A DNA stretch of 64,000 nt from assembly GCA_014706295.1 (NCBI GenBank), contig JACSVZ010000002.1:104142047-104206046 (forward strand). Direction: 5' to 3'. Source of the DNA: Lycocorax pyrrhopterus obiensis (lineage: Eukaryota > Chordata > Aves > Passeriformes > Paradisaeidae). Positions 51,515 through 64,000 of the stretch are shown here, one piece after another; within the stretch, counting starts at the first letter, position 1; each line of letters begins with the position of its first letter. The translations under genes and the position numbers were made by a program. Under the pieces are notes generated by a model. That model saw only the letters and a list, made by a program, of their open reading frames with translations. It made no database searches and was not told the origin of the DNA.

Positions 51515-54500
51515 GTATGTATGCATCGAGACCAACATTTCACTTTCAGACAAGCATCCAACCACATTGTCACTTATTAGCTAGCCAGGCAATTTGTCAT
51601 ATTTTAGCCTAAATATCAGTACTTGGGCAATGTTGGCATTTTGTACGTGCATAACAACAAACTGCAACCTTAGAATTTCACTTCCAAATAACTATGAAAT
51701 TTTGAAACTGCATTAGACATTTGAAAGAAAAGTTAAAACAAAATGATCGTTCCTCCACCAAGAGGGAGTACTGGAAGACTCAAAGCTGTGTAACATGTGC
51801 AGCAGACAGGAATATCTTACTAATATAATATTTATCACAGGAACAAACTGTAGTATCAATATTAATTTTAAATATCTGGAAGAAGAAAAATAAAACCAGG
51901 ATGTCCCAATGTATTGCCTATCCACAATAATTGTGATGAACAAAGACACTTAGATGCTTTTAGCAGTAATTTCAAAGATTCTGGTCGTTGAGCAACCCAG
52001 TAATGGAGAGAATTTCATTTGTGCAAGTCATTGGTTGGGCACATTGGGAAACATGGCTTAAAATTCCCATAAATCCTTATCACTAATTAAATGTAGCCAC
52101 TTAGGCATTTTTAGAAATGTTCTGATGTAAATGCCTGCTTATTGTGCAGCTATAATAAATAAAATAAATAAGGTGTGGATTTCTGGTAAGAAAAAGAAAG
52201 TGAACAACATCATTGTGAGCATTATAACAGGACATCACAGCTTGTTGCAGAGAAAACCAAACTAACTCTGAACTACCTGTCTGAGTATGGCTCTGAGAGT
52301 AGCTTCAAAACCCCTCCAAGGAGCTGGGTAAATATTCATGTGATTAGCATGCAGTGCGTCCTGTGCCGCCAACAGCTGCACTCATAGCAGAGCTGACATC
52401 ACCTCTGGTCCTTTGCCAGGGAAAGAAAAGGAAATTGTAGAAATAGAAAGGATAAATAATTATTTAAGAGGATTTGGCACAGTTTTGAGTGGGAGAAAAT
52501 TAAAACTATTTGGTTTAGATGGAAGATTTATCCAGAGAAGAGAATGTGAGGAACAGATAGAGAGACTTAGATAATCCTGTTTTATGATAAAACAGACAGA
52601 ATGTGGCAAATTAACATCAAATGCAATGCATTAAAAGCAGTAAATCTATGTGAATACATCTCCTGAAGTAACTGGTCTCTGGAAGTCAGATTTTGAGGGA
52701 CAAAAAACCTTCCAGGATTCATAAAATTGTTCTTGATCTATAAATAGAAGATCATTTGGTCATATGGATTAGCGGAGGCCTTTTGCAGACATAAAACTGC
52801 AGAGATCTGCTTACATCAGATGAGAATGGGATCTTTCCAGACTTAACCCAGCCACTAAATGATTGGGATTTAGCAGAATTTCCCTCAAGAGTTTTACATA
52901 AGGCTGTCAGTTCTGGGGCTTACCAGAAGACTCAGATCTCACTCAGCATCAAAGGCAGTGCATCAAGTTGGAGGGACTACTGCTCTTTATCTTGCTTTAT
53001 GATTACATGTGTGGAGGAAGCAGTAGCAGTAAGGAAACTGTCCAAGACTTTGGGAGAAGGAGCTTGTCTTCCTCATTTCAATCTAGTTTTCCAGCTTCTT
53101 TCTCCATGGGGGCCCGTAGCACCATCTTTTCCCCAGGCTTTGCTCTCTTCTTGAAGCTCAATCTTTGCTTCGCTCATTTCTAAACTTTCTTTGAATGAGC
53201 AGTCACTCACCAGGGATGAGTCTTTCTGTATTAGCAGTACCAAATCACAGCTATCCAGGGCAAGGACAAAATAATCCCTCTTCCACAAATAAATGTAAAA
53301 AGGATTGTAGGAAGGCGGATTATGCATATCTTGCTCACAGACCCCAAGACGTTTTGGTGACCACTGCTCCACTGCTCACCATCTTGGTGACTGCAACATT
53401 TGAATGCCAAGGGAAAGAGGCAGAGAGACAAAAGTCTTGTTGAATCCAAGGTATTCCTTCTGTAACACCAAGGAACAAATGGTCGTATGTCAGGCGTTAA
53501 TTTTGCCCTTTGTACCTGCAGTTTAAGGGCTTTGTCTTCATGGTGCCTATGTGCTAATTTGCAGGTAAAACATAAGAGAGATAAAACCCCAGCTGACAGT
53601 ATATATTCAAATGAATTACTGCAATATTTTTGACTGTTAAGAAGAAATTAGGCCTTAAAGGAAGAACAAAAGTCAGAATAAAAGGATAAGGTTCTTGAAC
53701 TCTCCTCTCTATATCAGAGTTTGGCTTGTCTATTTTACTGCAATATTACACTGAAAGAAGGAATTCTGCTGGCATCAGGGATTCTTTTAGTCTCTTAGCT
53801 AAGTTTCCATTAAATTTGCCTCCCACACTTACGTTTATAAAGCCCAAAACTACTTTTAAAACTTTCATTTCCTACATCGCATTTAGATATCCTTTGTGAT
53901 TTAAAACATTAAAACTACTAATCAGTGGATTAAATATGGCAAGCAAAAAAGTAACTCAATGGGAGGCAAAGTCAACACAGAACAAACCTCCAAACTAGTG
54001 GTAAAAATTACATAGTATGTTGGAGAAACCTGAAACCAAAACATGAATGAATAACAAGGAAACAACACATGAAGGAATAACAAGGCAGGTTTACTATTCT
54101 TCTGCTTCTAGAAGACAAATTATTGTTTAAAACTTTAATAAAGCAATCTGTAATTTTTTGCACATACTTTATTAAATTAAATGAAAAATATGAAGTTACA
54201 ATTTTTCTGGCACCAGCCAGTGTCAGATTAGTCTACTGAAGATGAATGATCTTCCTGTTCCAGTAAGGGAATGCTTGCAGCTTGAATTTCTGGTAGTTTT
54301 TATTCTCTAGTCAGTCCTTGTTTTTAAGTTTCTTGAGTAATGCCCACCATGACTTTCATCTACTCCTTTTATCTGTCTCCCAGACATAGTTTGCCTGCCA
54401 TTACCTGGGGCCAACACATCCTGGTGAGATGGCACATTTTGTCATAGTGGCTTAGATGCAGACAGTCCTCACTGTTCTGGTCAGCAACTTCTTGAAATTT

Positions 54501-57500
54501 TGGCTTCCTTTAGAGGATCTTCACCACATTTTCCACTGTGACCTTGTCAGAAATTGAGATGACAATGCAGAGAGACCAAGCTGTGAATTAAGGTGAAGCT
54601 AACCAAAAACAAGTTTAGGACATACACAACTTTGCCTTTTTAAGAGCAGGCAGATTGTTGGGAGCAGCAGAGTGGCCTTTTGTGAGGGATATTACAGCTG
54701 CTCTGCCTGTTTTGCCTTTTTCCGGAGAAGGTGGAAACTGGCTGTTCAAGCCTGGGGTACTCACTAGATGTTGACTTTCACTTCTGAGAGTGTTCCACAT
54801 GCTCACCTACCACTGAAGGCTCCATCCAGAGATGGTGATGGGAGCTGCTATCAGGGAAGGAAAGACATTCCCAATAACAGGACACCGGTCCATACGACGT
54901 CTTTTGACATCAAGAGCAACAAAACCCAACATTGGCCTGTCTCTATTCATTCTCTCCCAAGTTCATCCTTTCCTTGCAGGGCAGTAGCAAGAAAAGCAAA
55001 TAAGCTACAACTTGCTTTGGGAAAGAGTTTGGGCAGGGGATCAAATTCCCCAGACCCGTGATTTGTTTGACCATGGAGGCTAAGATCCCACCCCTGTATA
55101 AAGCAAATACATGCATTGGTTTGTATCTATGGGATGGCAGCTTAGGCCTTGAGCTAACACTGCAGTCACGTTTGCAGAGACCTCTTCTGTTTCTGCTGCT
55201 GGAGTTGGGTGGTTTGGGGTTTTTTTCACTTTGAGCAATGAAAATACCATATGCTCTTGTATACCTACTACTGTTCAGTCTCATCTAACTGCCAGACAGC
55301 TACTTATTGATAGGATTACTACTGTTTTCATTTGCTTTGGACTCTTCAGGGTGATATTTTAACCCAAGTTTCCAGTGTTAGATTTCATTCATACATTTTC
55401 AATGTATGAAAGTATATTTGTTATATGACGGTATGAAATCTGAGTTTTACAGACTTCAGATCTGAAGTACAAACTGGTATTCATTTGGACAGCAAAAGGA
55501 AGAAATTACATTTTTCATTTAATTACTGATAATATATATTTATTTGCTGACTCCAAGTGTGTTGCATAACTGGGGAAAACAGTTGAATATTACACTAAAT
55601 CTGAATTAACAAGAGCTGTAGGTGATGTGACTTTGCCAGTCAAGGCATAGGTTCAGCAGAAACACTTGAATTAGGCCTGCTTCTTAAATGCAGATGATTT
55701 CATCAGGTCCCTCTAAATGCCCAGAGTGAGCCATGCCCTTCACAGTGACTATCTGTAGCCAAAGAACACCATAGACTGAACAAGGAGCTGCCAAGAGCCA
55801 GAAGGAAAAGCCAAGTATGCTCCTCACGCTCACTGCGTGTGATGCATAGGTGTATACATGCGTCAGTGGAGTGTCAGAAGTAGCTGAAGGACCTTTGCTG
55901 ATCGGGGCTCCGGCCTGGAATACAGCTGGGCAGGACAAACAGAGAAGCAATTCTGGTTTCATTTAGGAAAAATGGCACAGTGTTTTGACAACTTTAATGG
56001 GCAGAATAACCAGTGAAAAATTAGTGCTATAATAAGGAGAAAAATTATTTCTAAAGCAGAAGGTATTGAGCAACTGTCCCTCTGAAAAAGCAAAGCCATT
56101 ATTGTAGCCTGGGTCTGGTGTTTAGCAAGCAGTCTGTCATCATCTCAAATACAGAAAGCCACACTCTGACTGACTGACTTTGCACACACAGTAAAGTCTC
56201 TGTTTTACTGGCTTGTTAGCAGCCTAGAAAGGAGCAGGCAGGTAATTCACCAAAGGATGTCTGGTCTCTCTGAAGACCCTGAGACTTTTCCTCTGTTGTA
56301 ACTCCATTCACCTCAGTGCTGTTGCATCAGATGGTCTGTTTTTTCTCATGTTGGTTTTGGGGAAGCAGTAAAAGCCTTCTGTCAAACTGTGATACCCAGA
56401 ATCAGAAAAACAAAGGCAAAAGTTAGTAAAGAAGAAGCACCTGATGGACTACACTTTAAAGGTCTGGGATTCATGTGGTTGCTTATGAGCCACAAAAGAT
56501 CCTTAAATTTCACTTCTTGTGAAAACCCAAATCTTTACATAGCAACAACTTCTATGAGACTCTTTCCAAGCTGCAGATCATTTCACAGACAGAAAGAAAC
56601 CCCTACCCCACATAGGTTTACAAAACCTGAAAACATGGGAAACACTTTATTTCTTCTGTTTGAAAGAGGGAGCTGGCTTAATAACTCATGTAGCCTCTCC
56701 CAGCGTTGTTACAGACCCATTCTGCTCCCAGTATAGCAAAAGGACTAAATAATCTCATGATGAGAAGCAGTTTCTACCCCTGGTTGTGGCTTGAATGCAA
56801 AAGGCTATTAGACAAGGTTTGGTGTGAAAGCTGTAGGCTTTCACCTCTAACCTTGCAAGCATTTCACATTTTTGCCACTGGAAGCCACCCTGGGCTGTGT
56901 ATTTGTTGCTCTGCTTTTTCCATTCCCATATTAATTTCATCAAATAATTGAATGTCTCAGCGACAAGAAAAGTACTCAGGCATTAAAAAATAAATTGCAG
57001 ATCAGTCATAAATCTGCACTTCCTGAATGACCATCCTTTCAATCTTAATGAGACAGAATCGTTTTGAGACTGTTTTGAGTGATCTGTACCATTATGTTTA
57101 AACTCCCCAAAACATTTAGTAGTTACTATCTCAGTCCTAAGTTTGCTATCCAGGTGGCAACTTTCAGTGATGAAAAGGCACAAGAAAAAAAAAGTTCTTT
57201 TTGAGGAGAAATGGCTCATAACAAAATTAAAGGAAGTCTTCTTTCACACGTCTGAGCCTTGAGCAATCAGTTTGCCTTTGCCACACAGCACTGTGCTTGA
57301 AGCATGGAAATACTTTTAAAAGAAAAGGACTTCGTTCGTGAGGAAAACCCACAAAGAGGGATTTCCTCATTCAGGAGAGAGATTGCTCATGAGCAAAAAA
57401 AAAATGTTTAGGGACTGCTGGCAGACTGAAGAAGTAGAATAGTTCTGGGTCCACCAGCAAGCTCATCCTTCCAACATTTCACAGAGCAACAGCAGAGTGT

Positions 57501-57647
57501 AATGACAAGCAAGGCAATTTTAAGGTGTTTTCTTTTTTTACTGTTTGACGGTAGTGGTGTGAGGTTTTGTTTGCTTTAGTGTTTACTAGACTTTTTTCAT
57601 CATTTCCCTTTTCTTCTTTCCATAACATACTGTTCTCTTTCCCCTAG
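51515..57647 (+). other. COLEC12: COLEC12 intron (6.1 kb)
   Basis: A phase-1 GT-AG intron, from 'gtatgt' to 'ttcccctag', which splits a Val codon between the flanking exons. I see no transposon or exon inside. The open frames in it are short and unrelated to known proteins. Confidence 0.9.
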
Positions 57648-57746
57648 TTGTAGAAAAAATGGACAATGTGACAGGTGGCCTGGAAACATCCCACAGAAGA
57701 TATACAGAAAAGCTCACAGAAGTGGAGAGTGATCTGAAGAAATTAG
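57648..57746 (+). CDS. COLEC12: COLEC12 exon: start of the extracellular stalk
   Basis: This 99-base exon completes a Val codon and encodes 32 more residues, VEKMDNVTGGLETSHRRY and onward to ESDLKKL. It then gives the first base of the next codon. This is the membrane-proximal stalk of collectin-12, corresponding to about human residues 61-93. It has one N-glycosylation sequon (NVT) and the charged, heptad-like pattern that begins the coiled coil. The acceptor is 'cccctag' and the donor 'gtaatc'. Joined to the next exon, the split codon reads GAT (Asp), where I remember Gly in human. The reading frame continues open past the donor for about 83 codons, which is unusual for an intron but resembles nothing. 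Confidence 0.96.
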
Positions 57747-60248
57747 GTAATCTACACACAAGCAAAGCCCCTTTGTATTATGGATCTGGGGTGTTCTCTT
57801 GGCAGATAGAGGCAGGAAATGTGTCTGAAAAATCTCTGCCTATGATGAGATACAGCACTTCTGTTCCAGTTTCTCAAATACTTGGTAAAGTCCTTAAAAT
57901 TACTTCAGATCAGCTCTACTTAGGACAGCATTTTAAGAATACTTCAAAATTTACGATTTCCACTGAACTCACTCGGAAAGCATTTCTACTTAAATAAACA
58001 GACACTTAAATGTTGTCCTCAGGAGAGAATCTTCTCTGAGGTAGAGATGTAAAACATAGAAGAAGCTGTTCCACAGCACAAGAGATTCTACATAAAATGA
58101 GAATCTGTCACCCAGTCATCTTGATGCTGTTTTAGCAATTAAGATTCAAAACTGAAGGCCATTTTTCAAGGTACACAAATAATCAGCTATTCAAAATTCT
58201 TATGTCTGAGGCGAATGGATTACTTCCACAAAATGTTTCTTGATCATCTCAGGGAATACAGGACATAAGATTGTTATGTGTTTGGATCTCCCAAGTGCTA
58301 TCAAAGTTCTCAATTTGCAAGATGTAAAAAAAAATCATGGATAAAGATTCTACTCTCTAAGTGTATATTTTTACCTTTCTTCCTAGACACAGACATACAG
58401 TTTTTATTGTAGAAGTATTAATATACACATACATGCATCTGATTCTTGAAATAAATTTTGTCTAGTTTCATAAACCATATATTGTGATGTGTATTTCTAG
58501 GAAAACTTACTTGCTTGCAGCTTGATTATAAATTTTTACAACTTTTTTCCCCCCAAAAGCAGCTGGCTTCTAAAGTATTTGCACACTGCATTCAGTTCAA
58601 AGACATGGGGTAATTCAGTGTGATGTTCTCTTACTGACACATCTACAGAAGTGTTACACTTTAAAGCATGTACAACCTTTTAGCATCTATTTGGATTATA
58701 ATATTATGCTAATTAAATTTTCACAACTTGGAGCACCTTTGCTTCATTCATGACCACACATTTTTACACGCTGCTGGATGGATGCTCAGTGAGATGCTCA
58801 GGATCATCAGTTCCCATTTAAGTGGATTTGCCATGGAGGAAGTTAGGAAAATTCTGGAGCAGTTTAAGTAGGGAGCACAAAGGTAAGAGAACTGCTGCAG
58901 GGCCAGAAGGATAACAGTGTGTGGTGAATGGAAGACAGGCCTTCAGGGATTAGCCGTATGTGGACCTGGCAGTTGTCAGAGCTGTGTGAGGAACACAGTA
59001 TTATTTGAGCTATAGCCAAGAGGTAAACACAGAGTCAGAGCTGAGAAGATCCGTGAGTGAGACAAGCGGCAGGGAAAGGAACTGTGCTCAGGAAGGTGTC
59101 CATCCGCAAAAGACTCCGTAAACACTTCAGGCTGAAGTTTCACAAGCCATCATTTGATGTTTGCCATCGTGACTCATTCAATCACACCAGACAAAAGCTC
59201 CATACACAGCTGTATTCACTGTAATTTATAAAAACCATACTGCTCTCTCTTGGCATAATCTGAAATTGTGAACTTCAGACTGTGTAATTCATAAATATAG
59301 CTACACTTGGATGAGGACAAAAATAAATGGACTGTGAGCAGGATAGTGAAGTGATTGAGGTCAAGCAAGGGAGTCTTCCCTGAAAGCAAGTGTTGACTGC
59401 TTATTTCCTTGGTTTCTATGTCCTGGATGATAGGCTGTGCAATCTCAAATGCTTTATCATACTCAGACAAGCTTCCAGAAGTATTCCATAGGGCAATGCA
59501 AGCACAAGCAGAGATGTTTCTCAAAGATTAAAGGTTTTGCCTTCCTCAGACTCAGAACATGAGGAAACAATAATGGCAAAATAAATGTCATTAAAAGCAA
59601 TAGTAATGTATTAGAGAGCAAACCAGAAATATATCTTATCCTGACATATCTGAAGTAGCCTGCTGGCAAAGCTTTTGTGTCTAACCCAGATTGCTTTAAA
59701 GGAAGTATGAGAACTTACTTAAAACTAAACCCAAGATTTTAAAAATTGGAATTATGTGTACTAAATCACAATGAAGGTATTGTACCTGCAATGAAAAGAA
59801 GGAAGAAAACATGAACAGATAAAATAAACTTCTGAGCTTTCAGCAAAATCCAGTTATAACTTTAAAACCTACACTCACTGATGCCTGTTTAATGTTTTGA
59901 ATTCTGTTTCCCATTCAGTTTTCATTCAGAACACAGTGTTACTTGACTGCATATGCTCATCAGTTTCTAACTGTGGTTTTTCCCATTTGTGATGACAGAA
60001 TCACCGTTTTGTTCTCTTCAGCAAGACACAAGGTCTTCATCAATTCCTCTTTGCTTTTTTTTTTTTCTCTGTCTAGAAGCAGAACTTTGCTTAGTGGTTT
60101 CTCTTTTCTGGAAAAGATAGCATAGAAATTCTGTTGAACAGTTTGACAACCTGACTGTTCTTAAAATACTCTGTGCTGTTTTATACTGTGTTTTAAAAAA
60201 AACTCCTAAAGCCTTTCCGTTGTTTGGGTTTTTTTTCCTGTACAACAG
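57747..60248 (+). other. COLEC12: COLEC12 intron (2.5 kb)
   Basis: A phase-1 GT-AG intron, from 'gtaatc' to 'tgtacaacag', with a T-rich tract just upstream of the acceptor. Nothing else is recognisable inside. The upstream exon's reading frame stays open to a stop at about 57995. Confidence 0.9.
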
Positions 60249-61295
60249 ATGACCAGGCTGGACAAAAAGCCTTGAATACTAACACTGAACTGTCCAGCTT
60301 CAGATCTGACATTCTGGCTCTTCGTCAGCAGCTTCATGACATTGCAGAGAAAACTACCAGAAACAAAGATACACTGGAGAAGCTGCAAGAGTCTGGAAAT
60401 GTATTAGATGATAGACAGAACCAAATGAAAAGTGCCTTAGATAGTAACTCTTTCATGATCATCAGTGTCAATAAGACTCTTCAAGCATATACTGGCTATA
60501 TCAACGATCTTCAACAAGACACAAGTAATATACAAACAGACCTGCAAAGCCAAGTGCATTCTCACAATGTGGTCATCATGAACTTGAACAACTTAAACCT
60601 GACTCAAATACAGCAAAGAGATCTTATTAGTGTCCTACAGAAGTCAATGGAAGACACAAGCTTGGCTATATCAAGAATCAAGAACGACTTTCAGAATCTG
60701 CAGCAGGTTGTCCTTCAGGCCCGGAAGGACACCGACTGGCTAAAGGAGAAAATACAAAATTTACAGACTTTGGCTGCCAACAACTCAGCAATGGCAAAAG
60801 CCAACAATGATACACTTGAAGACATGAACAATCAGCTCAGCTCCTTCAGTGGGCAGATGGAGAACATCACCACAGTTGCCCAAGCCAACGAACAAAGTCT
60901 AAAGGATCTCCAGGAACAGCATAAAGGATATGAAAACAGAACTGCTGCCAAATTCAGCCATCTAGAAGAAAGATTCCAGGTCTTCGAAACCGATATAGTC
61001 AACATCATCAGCAACATCAGCTACACTGCTCATCACCTGCGGACACTGACGAGCAATCTCAATGAAGTCAGGACAACTTGTACGGACACCTTAAGTAAAC
61101 ACTCAGATGAGCTGATTTTTATGAACAGCACGCTAGCCAATATTCGCATAGACTCTACATCTCTCAAGGTGCAACAGGATTTGATAAGGTCAAGGTTAGA
61201 TGTTGAAGTTGCCAATTTGTCAGTAATCATGGAAGAAATGAAGCTGGTGGATTCCAAACATGGCCAGCTCATCAAGAACTTCACTATCCTACAAG
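60249..61295 (+). CDS. COLEC12: COLEC12 large exon: coiled-coil stalk
   Basis: One 1,047-base exon encodes 348 full codons plus split codons at both ends. It begins DDQAGQKALNTNTELSSF and ends KHGQLIKNFTILQ before the first collagen Gly. The whole exon is a long heptad-patterned alpha-helical stalk, the region that holds collectin-12 as a trimer. It is rich in Gln, Asn, Leu and Lys. Ten N-glycosylation sequons are visible (NKT, NLT, NNS, NDT, NIT, NRT, NIS, NST, NLS, NFT). Long blocks such as NLNNLNLTQIQQR and NISYTAHHLRTLTSNLNEVR match my memory of the human protein almost exactly. A single Cys lies in EVRTTCTDTL and is a candidate inter-chain disulfide. The acceptor is 'caacag' and the donor 'gtatgc'. 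The frame also extends a few codons into the intron on the 5' side, but there is no ATG there, so that is not a start. Confidence 0.98.
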
Positions 61296-63313
<2,018 letters not shown>

Positions 63314-63450
63314 GTTGTTCTCCCCACTGGAAGAACTATACAGAAAAGTGCTACTACTTTTCAGTTGAAAGAGAAATTTTTGAAGAGGCAAAGTTATTCT
63401 GCGAGGAGAAAGCATCGCGATTGGTTATCATCAACAACAAAGAGGAGCAG
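63314..63450 (+). CDS. COLEC12: COLEC12 exon: first part of the C-type lectin domain
   Basis: This 137-base exon completes a Gly codon and encodes 45 residues, CSPHWKNYTEKCYYFSVE and onward to LVIINNKEEQ, ending on a codon boundary. It carries the extra N-terminal disulfide loop of long-form C-type lectin domains (Cys at the start and in KCYYF). Next come the first helix with a third Cys (AKLFCEE) and the beta strand RLVIINN. One sequon (NYT) is present. In the family this domain binds galactose-type sugars, including Lewis-x glycans, with calcium. The calcium and sugar ligands (QPD and WND type motifs) are on later exons beyond base 64000, so binding specificity cannot be judged here. The acceptor is 'catcacag' and the donor 'gtaatt'. 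Confidence 0.97.
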
Positions 63451-64000
63451 GTAATTACCTTCTCTTTCTGTTTTTCAAGGAGAGAGTTTGAAGTTGTTTA
63501 ACATGTAGAAACCACAAGATAGTGGGAAGCTGAGAGCATCATGAATTCATATAGTAAAAGTAAACACACTGATTGACTCATTAGAATTTTGTCCACCCTC
63601 TGCCTGATCTGCAGAAGGGCAGTGTGAGCAAAGCTGATGCTGAAGGTGGTGAGGACAGAGCAGTCAGAAAAGCTGCTGAGAATTGTAGGAGTTTTGAACA
63701 TTTAAAGATGGAATCCATTATGCCTTGTGTATTATCAAAGTATTTTTTGCAGCAGTGAATATAATTTAATTTTAAATTATCTGATTTAACACATGTAGCC
63801 TAGGACTAATGTGACCCAAAGTATTTTTAATCTGACTATAAATCTAACTATATTTTTAATCCTATTCAACATGGCAGTGGGGATGTCAAGATACAATTGC
63901 TTACTATTTGGGGTTTTTTCAATTTGTATCTATAAGACATTAGCTGTGACTTTATGTCAACCTAATTTTCATGCCTAGCTCTCTCTACCCCATTGCAAAC
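63451..64000 (+). other. COLEC12: COLEC12 intron, 5' part
   Basis: A phase-0 intron opens with 'gtaatt' and runs to the window edge. The next lectin exon, expected to begin QWI in this family, is not found in these 550 bases. Confidence 0.9.

Noticed and set aside
60224..60248. In-frame extension upstream of the large coiled-coil exon as an alternative start
   Set aside because: There is no ATG. The frame only runs back through the pyrimidine tract and acceptor of the intron.

Overview
The window looks like bird nuclear DNA, most likely from a passerine. It is AT-rich and gene-poor, with long introns. It holds five fragments of CR1 (the main bird LINE), a bird-type endogenous-retrovirus LTR, and a SINE with a tRNA-Ile-like head and a CR1-like tail. 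I know SINEs of that design from passerines (TguSINE1 type), so the order-level call is an inference from memory, not a database match.

The only protein gene I can support is COLEC12 (collectin-12, CL-P1, SRCL) on the + strand. Five consecutive coding exons lie in the last 13 kb: membrane anchor (51392-51514), stalk (57648-57746), the large coiled-coil exon (60249-61295), the collagen-like exon (62705-63193) and the first part of the C-type lectin domain (63314-63450). All introns are GT-AG, and the exons join in one frame to give about 632 residues. The human protein has 742. About 19 N-terminal cytoplasmic residues should lie upstream of base 1, and about 90 C-terminal lectin residues downstream of base 64000.

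Bases 1-51391 contain no exon I could recognise. They are best read as one very long 5' intron of COLEC12. Landmarks are CR1 copies at 3192-4215 (-), 15153-15345 (-), 39763-40186 (+), 44240-44975 (-) and 46511-46607 (-). A solo LTR (9243-9982, -) is split by the SINE (about 9432-9572, +). There is a GATGA microsatellite at 17691-17763 and two CpG-rich patches near 28.2 and 34.6 kb.

Together the exons encode most of a type II membrane scavenger receptor: a membrane anchor, a glycosylated coiled-coil stalk that trimerises, a collagen triple helix with a basic patch for anionic ligands, and a C-terminal sugar-binding domain. I found no operon, CRISPR array, RNA gene or convincing unknown system. 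The most informative unusual item is the SINE-in-LTR nest.
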